Below, piece after piece: positions 37,234-45,465 of a stretch of DNA of 64,000 nt; the first letter of the stretch is position 1; each line of letters opens with the position of its first letter. The notes below the pieces were generated by a model, which worked only from the letters and a program-made list of their open reading frames with translations, did no database searches and was not told the DNA's origin. The position numbers and the translations under genes were made by a program. The stretch is from positions 1,302,001 to 1,366,000 of the forward strand of contig NZ_CP040948.1 in NCBI RefSeq assembly GCF_006363955.1. The letters run 5' to 3'. The stretch comes from Methylophilus medardicus. GTDB taxonomy: Bacteria; Pseudomonadota; Gammaproteobacteria; Burkholderiales; Methylophilaceae.

Positions 37234-38436
37234 TCAAATCTTCAAATCGACCATGACGCTGGTGGTGACGTCATCGTAATCAAAATTATTGTAAGCCGAG
37301 GACGCGTTTCTTTTTGATTTGATAGAGCTTAAGGTGAAGCCTATGCTTTTAATTGGTCGCCAAGACACCGAGCCAGAAAGACTTTGCTCATCGTCTTCTC
37401 GGTTAGCTACACCAGCTTGCACCGCCTGCTTAAAGTCTCGCTGCGCAAGGCGACCATTAAGCATAAAAGTAAGTTTCTCAGAGTACAGATAGCTCAAACC
37501 CAAACTGGCTGAGTCAGTGACGCTATAGGTACTGTATTCCGTTTCAAAAGGACTGGCTGTTCTGGATAGATCTAAGTTGGCTCTGATTTTGCCGGTTAAC
37601 AGCAAGTCATACTTTAAGAAACCGATCCAAACGTTATAGTCTCGGATAGAAAAGTTATCATATTCCCGCGACAGGTAAGCCAGCTTGCTGCTCAGATTAC
37701 TTTTGCCGGTAGGCTTCAGAACAAAATCAAACTCGTATTCGTCTTCAGTAAAGCCATTATCAAACAGCGAGGTCGTGTTTAAAGTCCGGTCGAACTCACC
37801 GTTGCGTTTGTGCCCTAGCCAGCTCAAATTACTGCCAGAAGCAAAGTTGTATCGTGCACCATAATCGAAAGCAGTCGCATTGTATTGTGCAACAGCGTTG
37901 AAGGTTTGACTGTTTTGAACTTTGGTCTCAGTCAAACCTGCAATTAAAGCCCACACTTTATAAGGCGAGTATTCCGCTCTAAATTGGTTAATATCGATGG
38001 TTCTAATGTTTTGCGTAAACAAACGAAAGTCATTAAACCCGTTTAAGCTTTTGTTACGGCTAGTGGATAAGTTGCCTGTCAACGAGGGCGTTAGTGACCA
38101 TAACCATTTCGCGTCATAGTTAATCGCATCAAAGTTCAAAAAATCACTGTTTTGGTATTTATAATCAACGTAATTAACATCTGCAATAAACCGCTGCAAA
38201 GAGTAGGTTTTATCGAGCTTAACCCCAGCGGTGTAAGTGGTAATTTGATCTGAGGTTTCGTTGTTTCTAACCCGAAACAGGTTGTTGTCATAGGCGCGGT
38301 TCACCGATGTATTGAATTGCAAGGTGTCATATTCATCAGCGAAAACACTGATGGGCAACACCCCTAGGGTCAATGCAAACAGGCACCGAATCGGTCGTTT
38401 AATATTTATTTTAGTTGATCGCTTGCGGAATGACAT
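37234..38436 (-). CDS. epsL: EpsL, outer-membrane beta-barrel protein of the eps operon
   Basis: A 400-residue exported protein of the EpsL family. A signal peptide ends near LPISVFA, followed by amphipathic strands rich in aromatic girdle residues and Asn/Ser/Thr loops (FNTSVNRAYDNNLFRVRNN), and a C-terminal SVMVDLKI strand ending in a hydrophobic residue as BAM substrates do. The barrel probably passes the polymer through the outer membrane. It is the first gene of the long eps operon and is divergent from epsB. Confidence 0.9.
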   Translation of the reverse strand: MSFRKRSTKINIKRPIRCLFALTLGVLPISVFADEYDTLQFNTSVNRAYDNNLFRVRNNETSDQITTYTAGVKLDKTYSLQRFIADVNYVDYKYQNSDFLNFDAINYDAKWLWSLTPSLTGNLSTSRNKSLNGFNDFRLFTQNIRTIDINQFRAEYSPYKVWALIAGLTETKVQNSQTFNAVAQYNATAFDYGARYNFASGSNLSWLGHKRNGEFDRTLNTTSLFDNGFTEDEYEFDFVLKPTGKSNLSSKLAYLSREYDNFSIRDYNVWIGFLKYDLLLTGKIRANLDLSRTASPFETEYSTYSVTDSASLGLSYLYSEKLTFMLNGRLAQRDFKQAVQAGVANREDDEQSLSGSVSWRPIKSIGFTLSSIKSKRNASSAYNNFDYDDVTTSVMVDLKI

Positions 38437-38575
38437 GTGTTATTAGCAATAGCAAATGATGTTATTTGAGTACATTCTAACCTGTAAACCTGCTTTTATT
38501 GCCACCAATACTTAACTTTTTAACTAGCACAATAATATTTATTTAATTAGTTTCCTAGTATAACCCTATTGGCGA

Positions 38576-38593
38576 GTCAGATTTATGACAAAC
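38576..38593. promoter_or_regulatory. Element A, copy 2, in the epsL/epsB divergent region
   Basis: The site reads GTCAGATTTATGACAAAC and matches the PEP-CTERM upstream palindrome in 15 of 18 bases, with the same GTCA-N6-TGAC spacing. It sits 140 bases upstream of epsL and 88 bases upstream of epsB, so one bound regulator could act on both. No sigma-54 pair with correct N10 spacing was found here. Confidence 0.5.
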
Positions 38594-38636
38594 CAGTCGC
38601 CAAGCCTCAGTCATTCGACGATTGCTGTTGAGCATT

Positions 38637-38674
38637 AATTTAGTTAAACTCAATTGAGTACATTGAACTAAATT
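38637..38674. repeat. Nested inverted repeats before the epsB start
   Basis: Outer arms AATTTAGTT and AACTAAATT enclose a perfect 12-bp palindrome ACTCAATTGAGT. The unit ends six bases before the epsB ATG, where no Shine-Dalgarno sequence is seen. It may be an operator, or an mRNA hairpin controlling epsB translation. Confidence 0.45.
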
Positions 38675-38680
38675 ATAATT

Positions 38681-40090
38681 ATGAAAAAAACGATGAAACC
38701 CCCTATCAGAACCATCTCTGGACTGTCGTCAGGCCCTCGAAGTCCACTTTACTTCATCGAATCCATCGTAGAGCCCCTCGTTTTAGTATTTTTTATGTGG
38801 GGGATTTTTATCTACTTTGAAGACCGTATTCCAATCTCGATCTTCTTTACCTCCATTCTGCTGTTTTCGGTGACTTTTCCAAGTGGCGCGAAAATTCGTT
38901 TGGGCTTTTGGAAAATGGCTAGAGACGTTATTTTCCAGTGGGTGTTGTTGGCCGGCATGGTGCTGATTTTTGCTCGAATTACTGGCTACATCACCTTGTA
39001 TACCCCCGAAATTGTCTACGCATGGCTAATCGGTACCCCGATTGCGCAGATCTTGGCACTGACCGCGCTCAAAGAACTGTCGCCTTTATTTATCAGCTTG
39101 CAGGGGCCTACTAAAAATGCGGTGATTATTGGCCTCAATGAACAAGGCTTGGCAGTGGCAAACAACTTGCTAGCCGATGAATATAGCCGAGTCAATGTGC
39201 TTGGCTTTTTTGAAGACCGCGCGCCGGATCGGGTGCCGCAAGAACATGGCTACGAGGTACTGGGTGCGTTGACTGATATTCCGGCGTATTGCAAACACCA
39301 TCAAATCCATACCATTTATATCGCCCTACCCATGTCCAGCCATCCACGTATTTTAAAATTACTGGATGACTTAAAAGACACGACGGCTTCGATTTATTTT
39401 GTGCCTGATATTTTTGTCACTGACTTGATTCAAGGTCGCGTATCTGACGTGAATGGTATTCCGGTAGTCTCGGTGTGCGAAACCCCCTTCACCGGCGTCG
39501 ACGGCCTAATCAAACGCACGGCAGACATTTTGTTCTCACTGTTTGTATTGATTTTGATTTCACCGATTTTGATCATCGTCGCGCTGGGGGTCAAACTGAC
39601 CTCACCTGGGCCGATTATTTTTAAACAACGCCGTTATGGCTTGGATGGTCAAGAAATTCTGGTGTACAAGTTCCGTTCGATGACGGTGACTGAAGATGGT
39701 GTGACAGTGACCCAGGCGACCAAGAATGATCAGCGCATTACGCCGTTGGGTGCTTTTTTACGCAAGTCATCGTTGGACGAGTTGCCACAATTTATTAACG
39801 TGTTACAGGGTCGCATGAGTGTGGTGGGCCCACGCCCGCATGCCGTGGCGCACAACGAGGAATACCGTAAACTGATTAAAGGCTATATGGTGCGCCACAA
39901 GGTGAAGCCTGGTATCACCGGCTGGGCGCAGGTGAATGGCTTTCGGGGCGAAACCGATACCTTAGAAAAAATGGAACAACGTGTGCATTATGATCTGGAA
40001 TATTTGCGCAACTGGAGCCCGCGTCTGGATATGCTGATTGTGGCTAAAACCGCATGGCTCACTATTGTTGGTCAAGATGGTGCCTACTAA
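38681..40090 (+). CDS. epsB: Undecaprenyl-phosphate glucose phosphotransferase (EpsB)
   Basis: A 469-residue polyisoprenyl-phosphate hexose-1-phosphate transferase that starts repeat-unit synthesis by loading a sugar phosphate on undecaprenyl phosphate. The first half has four membrane spans and a CoA-binding-like domain (NAVIIGLNEQGLAVANNLL). The catalytic bacterial-sugar-transferase domain begins KRTADILFSLFVLIL, with KQRRYGLDGQEILVYKFRSM, LRKSSLDELPQFINVL and VKPGITGWAQVNG. Length is usual for the WcaJ-type family. It has no visible ribosome binding site and is preceded by nested inverted repeats. It is divergent from epsL and ends at a terminator. Confidence 0.93.
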   Translation: MKKTMKPPIRTISGLSSGPRSPLYFIESIVEPLVLVFFMWGIFIYFEDRIPISIFFTSILLFSVTFPSGAKIRLGFWKMARDVIFQWVLLAGMVLIFARITGYITLYTPEIVYAWLIGTPIAQILALTALKELSPLFISLQGPTKNAVIIGLNEQGLAVANNLLADEYSRVNVLGFFEDRAPDRVPQEHGYEVLGALTDIPAYCKHHQIHTIYIALPMSSHPRILKLLDDLKDTTASIYFVPDIFVTDLIQGRVSDVNGIPVVSVCETPFTGVDGLIKRTADILFSLFVLILISPILIIVALGVKLTSPGPIIFKQRRYGLDGQEILVYKFRSMTVTEDGVTVTQATKNDQRITPLGAFLRKSSLDELPQFINVLQGRMSVVGPRPHAVAHNEEYRKLIKGYMVRHKVKPGITGWAQVNGFRGETDTLEKMEQRVHYDLEYLRNWSPRLDMLIVAKTAWLTIVGQDGAY

Positions 40091-40111
40091 ACGCACGTAT
40101 GAAGCCTAAAT

Positions 40112-40138
40112 AAAAACCGGACACTGTCCGGTTTTTTT
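40112..40138. terminator. Bidirectional Rho-independent terminator between epsB and miaA
   Basis: AAAAACCGGAC-ACT-GTCCGGTTTTTTT forms a short GC-rich stem with A and T runs on either side. It can end both epsB (+) and miaA (-); the T-run overlaps the miaA stop codon. Confidence 0.9.
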
Positions 40139-41084
40139 ACGCCTGTATGTGTTGTTGCAGCAAGGTCGAGGCTTCATCCACCCAATCGGGGCGTAAACAA
40201 TCCAGCGCATGTACATCATCCATGCCACGTAACCAAGTGAGTTGACGCTTGGCGAGTTGGCGCGTGGCATAGACACCATGCTCACCCAAGGTGGGCAAAT
40301 CAATATCGCCATTGAGATATTGCATGGCCTGCCGGTAGCCGACACAGCGCATACTGGGGCTATCTGCGGTGAGTGATGGGTAAGTGAGGAGCAAATGTTT
40401 TACTTCATCGACAAAACCTTGCTTGAGCATCAACTGAAAACGCTCAGCGATACGTTGATGCAGCACACTGCGCTCACTGGGCATTAAGGCAAGCTTGAGA
40501 ATATGAAACGGCAATGCGGTTTTTTCTGACTGTGCCCGCAGTACGCTCATGGGTTTGCCGCTGATGCGATAGACCTCCAGTGCGCGCTCAATCCGCTGTG
40601 AGTCTGTCGTGTGGATATTGGCCGCAACGGTCGGATCTATGCTGGCCAATTGTGCGTGCATGGCTGGCCAGCCATGCAAGGCAGCTTCAGACTCGATTTG
40701 TGCGCGTATGGCACTGTCGGCCTCAGGCAAATTGCTTAAGCCATGCTGCAAGGCATTGAAATACAGCATGGTGCCACCAACCAAGACGGGCACTCGACCA
40801 CGTGCGGTGGCCGCATGCATGAGAGCTAAGGCGTCTTTGGCAAATTGCGCCGCTGAATATTGCTCTAGCGGCGTAATCAGGTCGATTAAATGATGTGGCG
40901 CCTGACGTAAAGTCTCGGCATCCGGCTTTGCAGTACCAATATCCATGCCGCGATACACCAATGCCGAATCCACACTAATAATATCCACCGGAAAGCGCTG
41001 ATTTAGCGCAATCGTAGCCGCAGTTTTGCCGCTGGCGGTGGGGCCCATCAAAAAGATGGCAGGCGGTAAAGTATGGGTGGTCAT
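40137..41084 (-). CDS. miaA: tRNA dimethylallyltransferase
   Basis: A 315-residue enzyme adding a dimethylallyl group to A37 of tRNAs that read codons starting with U. The P-loop is LMGPTASGKTAATIAL (Gly14-Thr21). Further family motifs are ISVDSALVYRGMDIGTAKP, HHLIDLITPLEQYSAAQF, LVGGTMLYFNAL and CVGYRQAMQYL. It follows the pterin dehydratase gene at 47 bases with no terminator between, so it may share the H4MPT operon transcript. Confidence 0.95.
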   Translation of the reverse strand: MTTHTLPPAIFLMGPTASGKTAATIALNQRFPVDIISVDSALVYRGMDIGTAKPDAETLRQAPHHLIDLITPLEQYSAAQFAKDALALMHAATARGRVPVLVGGTMLYFNALQHGLSNLPEADSAIRAQIESEAALHGWPAMHAQLASIDPTVAANIHTTDSQRIERALEVYRISGKPMSVLRAQSEKTALPFHILKLALMPSERSVLHQRIAERFQLMLKQGFVDEVKHLLLTYPSLTADSPSMRCVGYRQAMQYLNGDIDLPTLGEHGVYATRQLAKRQLTWLRGMDDVHALDCLRPDWVDEASTLLQQHIQA

Positions 41085-41131
41085 AAAAACAACAGCATCA
41101 GCGAAGGTGAAAGGCTCAGCGGTCGCCCGAA

Positions 41132-41503
41132 TTAATCATATTTGATATAACTGAAGCGCAAGTCACTCTGCGGGGTGCCTTCAAGCGCAGAATTACCTTG
41201 GGCGTTCGGTTGCCATTGCACAACTTCTTCAATTTTTCGCGCGAGTTCGATGTCTTTCATGGTGATGCCTTTGGCACTGTGGGTGCACAATTTAACAATC
41301 ACGAACGCATACGACACGGTTAAATCGGGGTGATGCCAAGCGGCTTCGGCCAAGTGACCAACGGTATTCACCACCATCAGCGTGCCCTTCCAGCTATTGG
41401 TTTTGTATTTGCGACGAATCCAACCGTCTTCATACACCCAATGCGGTAGAGAGGTTGAAAAGTGTTGTTGAATTTCTTGCTCGGTGAGCACCTGATCGGT
41501 CAT
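41132..41503 (-). CDS. Pterin-4a-carbinolamine dehydratase-like protein
   Basis: A 123-residue protein of the PCD/DCoH family. The active-site pattern is seen in HLAEAAWHHPDLTVSYAFVIVKLCTHSAKGIT, described here in parts: the HHP at the catalytic position and the later THSAKGIT. Classical PCDs recycle tetrahydrobiopterin, but no pterin hydroxylase is nearby. As the last gene of the H4MPT cluster it more likely serves dephospho-H4MPT chemistry, as suggested for homologues in other methylotrophs. The start has GGAG six bases upstream, five codons inside the open frame. Confidence 0.85.
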   Translation of the reverse strand: MTDQVLTEQEIQQHFSTSLPHWVYEDGWIRRKYKTNSWKGTLMVVNTVGHLAEAAWHHPDLTVSYAFVIVKLCTHSAKGITMKDIELARKIEEVVQWQPNAQGNSALEGTPQSDLRFSYIKYD

Positions 41504-41566
41504 TTTGCGCTCCTGCACATGTTTGACTAGAGCGCTACAGTATACCTCAGCGCACGCGTTGGGCTG

Positions 41567-42427
41567 TCAGAATAGCGTTGGTTGATGCGCCCGCAATGCG
41601 GCCAGCATCGCAGTGATCACCGTTAAATCAGCACTGGTGCCTGGATTAATGCGTTGCGCTTTGAGCGCATGATCCCAAGCCAGCAGTGCCGGCATTGCTT
41701 GTTTTGGATTCTCTAGTGCCAACAATGATTGGTAATAATCGCCAGCCTCATGTTGTATACGTTGCGCGACAGTGGCGCCGAATTTACGGGCAATGTGACT
41801 GTCAGGGGAGCTAGACAGCCAATACAAATATACTGCGGTCAGCGCCCATGCTGGGCGTTGCCAGCGTTGCAGACAGGTGTCATACAGTGGCAGCGCTGCC
41901 TCAAAAATCTCCCGAAAGCCTTCGACGTATTGGCGAGCAATCATATCGACCGGGCTTGCTATCTGCATGGCTTGCATCAAAGTAATCTGCGGCGGTTGTG
42001 AAACATCATGCTCGTCTCGCTGACCCATGCCAGCCGGACTGACTAAACGGATGCCTGCATAGACTTGCGTGGCATCGTCGATGGTAGATTGCTGACACAC
42101 TTGTTGTATCGCCGCAGCTAACGCCTGCTTGGGAGATTGCAAACAGGCTTGCACCACCGGCGCTGCCAATAAGATGATGCCTAAATTGGTATTGCAACCG
42201 ACCTTGGCATGGGTGGCCTGCAAAGCCTGCAAAATGCGTTGCCCAAACGTGCGCTGTCCGAGCAGCTGATCATCACACAAGGCAGGCGCTGATACTTCAG
42301 CGCTATTCACAAAGTCTTGCACTTGCATGCCGTGTCCATCGGCAAACACGTGCACATTGCCTGGCTTGAGCGCTTCTAGCTCAGCGAGACATGCGTTACG
42401 ATACGCCTGTTGCAGTAACGCCATCAT
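41567..42427 (-). CDS. orf7: CitG-like triphosphoribosyl-dephospho-CoA synthase family protein (Orf7 type)
   Basis: A 286-residue helical protein of the CitG/MdcB family. Motifs visible are CLAELEALKPGNVHVFADGHGMQ, GCNTNLGIILLAAP and LVSPAGMGQRDEHDV, with HN/D-rich nucleotide contacts. CitG proper attaches a ribosyl unit from ATP to dephospho-CoA through an alpha-1,2 bond. No citrate or malonate lyase genes are here; the gene overlaps orf5 by four bases in the H4MPT cluster. The role in H4MPT synthesis is unproven; an alpha-ribosylation step is an attractive guess. Confidence 0.82.
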   Translation of the reverse strand: MMALLQQAYRNACLAELEALKPGNVHVFADGHGMQVQDFVNSAEVSAPALCDDQLLGQRTFGQRILQALQATHAKVGCNTNLGIILLAAPVVQACLQSPKQALAAAIQQVCQQSTIDDATQVYAGIRLVSPAGMGQRDEHDVSQPPQITLMQAMQIASPVDMIARQYVEGFREIFEAALPLYDTCLQRWQRPAWALTAVYLYWLSSSPDSHIARKFGATVAQRIQHEAGDYYQSLLALENPKQAMPALLAWDHALKAQRINPGTSADLTVITAMLAALRAHQPTLF

Positions 42428-43335
42428 GGCTGCGCCGCCTGATTGCTCACCAAGCCCAACAAGTCATCCACCAACACATCAGCAATATCAAACGCGGTGA
42501 TACTCTGTAAGCCGCGCCAAGCTGGAATACTGTTCACTTCAATCACCCAAAGTTTGCCATGTTTGTCACGCATGACGTCGACCCCGGCATAATCGATGCT
42601 GATCGCCTGCGCCGCACGGACGCCAATCGCGGCCACATCGGCCTCATCACACGGTGTGCATCGCGCGCCCCTTGCAACATTGTGCAACCAGTTGTCGCCT
42701 TGCCGACGCATCACCGCCACTGGCTCGCCACGAACCACAAACACACGATAATCATGCTGATACGGGCCACAATCAATCTTTTCTTGCAGATAATAGACGC
42801 CTTCGACAAACCTATCCTGCGGCAACGCAAACGCTTGGCGATGCTCAATCAAGCGCACGCCTTTGCCTTGCGACCCAAACAGCGGCTTAATGACTAGCGT
42901 TTTACGCGCATCCAACGCCTGTTGCATCAAGTGATGGGCAATCTGACGGTGTTCACAAACCCAAGTGGCCGGTGTTGCCACGCCCTGCTCTGCCAGTAAT
43001 TGACTGGTTAGGCCTTTATCGACAGTGGTTTCAATCGCGCGGCCATGGTTGTAAACGACCATGCCTTGGCGCTGCAAGGTATGCAAAAGATTCATGCGGG
43101 TGATGATTTGCTGGGTGGTGCCAGCAGCCACGCCACGCACAAATGCCATGGGGGCGGGTTGGGTCAAACCGGGAATATGCACTTGTACTTGTTGCTCGCT
43201 GATACTGACATGACAACTGTCGAGAGACACCATCAGGGCTTGCCAGCCGCGACGCGCAAAGGCTTCAGCCAAACACTGGCCATGCCAGCCGCCAGCTTGG
43301 GCGACTTCGTCAGTAAAAATGGGAACAACTTGCAT
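42424..43335 (-). CDS. orf5: RimK-like ATP-grasp ligase of the H4MPT cluster (Orf5 type)
   Basis: A 303-residue ATP-grasp protein related to RimK/MptN glutamate ligases. It shows the ATP-binding stretch TLVIKPLFGSQGKGVRLIEH, the middle QEKIDCGPYQHDYRVFVVRGEP, and the metal-binding C-terminal DVMRDKHGKLWVIEVNSIPAWRG. It probably joins an amino acid or similar carboxylate in the side chain of dephospho-H4MPT or methylofuran; the substrate is not known. It lies directly after mch and is coupled to the CitG-like gene. The ATG is used, the longer frame needing a GTG. Confidence 0.85.
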   Translation of the reverse strand: MQVVPIFTDEVAQAGGWHGQCLAEAFARRGWQALMVSLDSCHVSISEQQVQVHIPGLTQPAPMAFVRGVAAGTTQQIITRMNLLHTLQRQGMVVYNHGRAIETTVDKGLTSQLLAEQGVATPATWVCEHRQIAHHLMQQALDARKTLVIKPLFGSQGKGVRLIEHRQAFALPQDRFVEGVYYLQEKIDCGPYQHDYRVFVVRGEPVAVMRRQGDNWLHNVARGARCTPCDEADVAAIGVRAAQAISIDYAGVDVMRDKHGKLWVIEVNSIPAWRGLQSITAFDIADVLVDDLLGLVSNQAAQP

Positions 43336-43419
43336 AGAAAAACTTATGAATAAAGGCGCGGGCACGCTGTGTGCGCCACATTGTACCCGTGCTTATGTGG
43401 CTAAAGCAAAAATTTAAAT

Positions 43420-44394
43420 TTATCCACCAAATGATTGATTCAAAAGCACTTCATTGAATTGTCCTGCGAAGAATGTTCGGCCGGACTTAAGGTTAGTGAC
43501 GCTGACCTTGGCCGGCGAGAACAACATCGGATCAATTTGGTAAAAATCCATATTCACCGCTTTAAAGACCTCTGCAAACGGCCGACCGTAATCTTTGGAG
43601 GCAGAAGACGGTAATTGTGTAGCCAACTGCTCAGCCGCCGCATCATCGGTGTTCACAAACAATTGCACAAAACCACCAAACAAAATGGCATCGTTGGTGC
43701 GGCCCATGCCGACAATAAAATCGGGTGAAGGCGCAGGAATCGGCGCAACGCCGTAGCCATCAACGATGGCATTCAAATCAAAATGCAAGGTGTGACATTT
43801 GTGCAGCGCGACCTCAAGCACACGGGCGGTCACTTGTAATGAACCAGCCAAACTGCGGGTCGGTGTCAGAATAAACGTCAGTTTGTTCGCGGCTAGGCCA
43901 GTATCCCTCGCCACTTTCTCGATCACCTCCAACGGTGGAATCTTGTCAGTTTCAAGCACCAATACCGTTTGTGTGCCTTGATCACGGTAATTAATCTCTT
44001 TGAATACCTCTTCACGTTGGGCAATGGCGCGCGCCGGGCCGCTACCGAGCGAAAAAAACTTTTCATGCGATAACGCCCACCCAGCATATTGGCTGCCCAA
44101 GCAGGCAATCACTGGCTGCTTGGCCGTCACCACCACACTGAGCGGCCAATGGGCAAATTGTGGCACATGCTGCAAGGCAACACTGCCCAGTCCGCCCATG
44201 CAAATTTCGGCAATGATACGGCCTGCCTCTAAGCCACCAGGCACTTGGATACCGGCGTCGACGATGGTCGCGCCACTCTCGTGTGTAGACACGGCGCAAC
44301 CCAGTGCGGGCGCATTCGCAATCAGTTCGGCAACCAGCGGTGCGCTGTATTGCTGAACGCTAATGGATGTTGAATTCGATGTGCTCACAGACAT
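43420..44394 (-). CDS. mch: Methenyl-tetrahydromethanopterin cyclohydrolase
   Basis: A 324-residue enzyme that hydrolyses methenyl-H4MPT to N5-formyl-H4MPT in formaldehyde oxidation. Family stretches include GIQVPGGLEAGRIIAEICMGG, VVTAKQPVIACLGSQYAGW, LGSGPARAIAQREEVF, and VAPIPAPSPDFIVGMGRTNDA. The start is fixed by GGGGGA three bases before ATG and by usual family length; the open frame runs much further upstream but inside orfY. It overlaps the end of orfY by 35 bases, so its ribosome binding site lies within orfY. Confidence 0.95.
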   Translation of the reverse strand: MSVSTSNSTSISVQQYSAPLVAELIANAPALGCAVSTHESGATIVDAGIQVPGGLEAGRIIAEICMGGLGSVALQHVPQFAHWPLSVVVTAKQPVIACLGSQYAGWALSHEKFFSLGSGPARAIAQREEVFKEINYRDQGTQTVLVLETDKIPPLEVIEKVARDTGLAANKLTFILTPTRSLAGSLQVTARVLEVALHKCHTLHFDLNAIVDGYGVAPIPAPSPDFIVGMGRTNDAILFGGFVQLFVNTDDAAAEQLATQLPSSASKDYGRPFAEVFKAVNMDFYQIDPMLFSPAKVSVTNLKSGRTFFAGQFNEVLLNQSFGG

Positions 44395-45457
44395 AAGTCC
44401 CCCATAGTGTGTGTAATTGTGTTTTTTTATCGCGCAATGTTTGCTCAACTTCGCGCGCAGTGTGCCCTTCTGCATAAACGCTGCAGAGCGGCTGACCGGC
44501 AGCAACATGGCCGCCAACAGGCTGATCCTCTAGCCAATCAGGCAAGTTTAACTGACTGGCATCTATTGTTTGCCGGGCGTATAAAATACGATGGCTAGCC
44601 AACAATTCTGGTGGTTTTAATGCAGGTAAGGCTTGTTGGTCACAGGCGTTCAAGTGTGCTTGGATCAAAGGTAGTTGCATATACAAACGCATACTGGCAC
44701 TTAACCTAGGATTGACCTCGAGTAAGTGCAAGGTTTGTGTATCCCAAATGGCATCGATACTATTGATACCCACGAGGCCTAATGCGGGCAACAATGCCGC
44801 TAACAATTGGTGCGCCGCACTGATCAACGCAGCATCTTGCGAGCGCGATGCGCCGGCATAGGCGTAACTCCCTGCATGCTGATGGAGTGCATGCACGCCA
44901 ATGAGATTGTATGTATCCGCATGCGCTACAAACAAAATACCTACCGCTTGGCCTGGTTGATATTGCTGCCAATAGGTTGAGGCGTCTTGAATGGATTGTG
45001 CTTGCCAGCGCTCGACATGGCCTCCCCCGCATTGCCCGACCTGCTTGGTAAACCAGTCTCCAACGGTCGGCGGCGTGACGCTGATGGCGGGTGATTGCAC
45101 GCCCTGAGCCTCACAAGTTGCCTTCAACCATTGCGGATTTTTGACGTTCACAATGGTTTGTGGCGTATTTCCCAACACAGGATAGCCTGCAAATAATGCG
45201 GCATAAGCATCAGGATGCGCTTCAAAGCCCGATCCCACCAACACGGCATCGGGTTCAAAAGCATCCAACGCAGGCATCAGAGCATGCATCGCGTGGTCCA
45301 AAGGCTGGTCGAGCATCGCTGACCATTGGTACGCTGAATCGGCGGCTAGTCGCGTGTCTGTATCGAGAAACGCATCGACAGCGAACACCGTAAAGCCCTC
45401 GCGTTTTGCCATCTGGCTATAAATACGCGCGCTGTGTGACACCATGGCCAGCCGCAA
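44360..45457 (-). CDS. orfY: ATP-grasp domain protein of the H4MPT cluster (OrfY type)
   Basis: A 365-residue protein with an ATP-grasp fold. The N-terminal Rossmann-like strand is LAMVSHSARIYSQMAKREGF, the ATP-grasp core appears around QYQPGQAVGILFVAHADTYN, and the metal-binding end is IDAIWDTQTLHLLEVNPRLSASM. Homologues (OrfY) are required for C1 transfer by H4MPT in Methylobacterium, probably in cofactor synthesis, but the reaction is not known. The start is likely TTG, because the ATG four codons later would cut the first beta strand. It follows mtdB by eight bases. Confidence 0.85.
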   Translation of the reverse strand: MRLAMVSHSARIYSQMAKREGFTVFAVDAFLDTDTRLAADSAYQWSAMLDQPLDHAMHALMPALDAFEPDAVLVGSGFEAHPDAYAALFAGYPVLGNTPQTIVNVKNPQWLKATCEAQGVQSPAISVTPPTVGDWFTKQVGQCGGGHVERWQAQSIQDASTYWQQYQPGQAVGILFVAHADTYNLIGVHALHQHAGSYAYAGASRSQDAALISAAHQLLAALLPALGLVGINSIDAIWDTQTLHLLEVNPRLSASMRLYMQLPLIQAHLNACDQQALPALKPPELLASHRILYARQTIDASQLNLPDWLEDQPVGGHVAAGQPLCSVYAEGHTAREVEQTLRDKKTQLHTLWGTYVCEHIEFNIH

Positions 45458-45465
45458 AACTCAGC

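Noticed and set aside
16110-38436. Exopolysaccharide region considered as a mobile island.
   Set aside because: Some genes look AT-rich, but no integrase, transposase, tRNA target or flanking direct repeats were seen.
38484-38505. Sigma-54-like GG...GC pair on the epsL strand (TTGGTGGCAATAAAAGCA).
   Set aside because: The spacing is eleven or eight bases instead of the required ten.
38674-38679. Perfect TATAAT just before epsB.
   Set aside because: It ends one base before the ATG, so a transcript from it would start inside the gene, and no -35 box is at proper distance.
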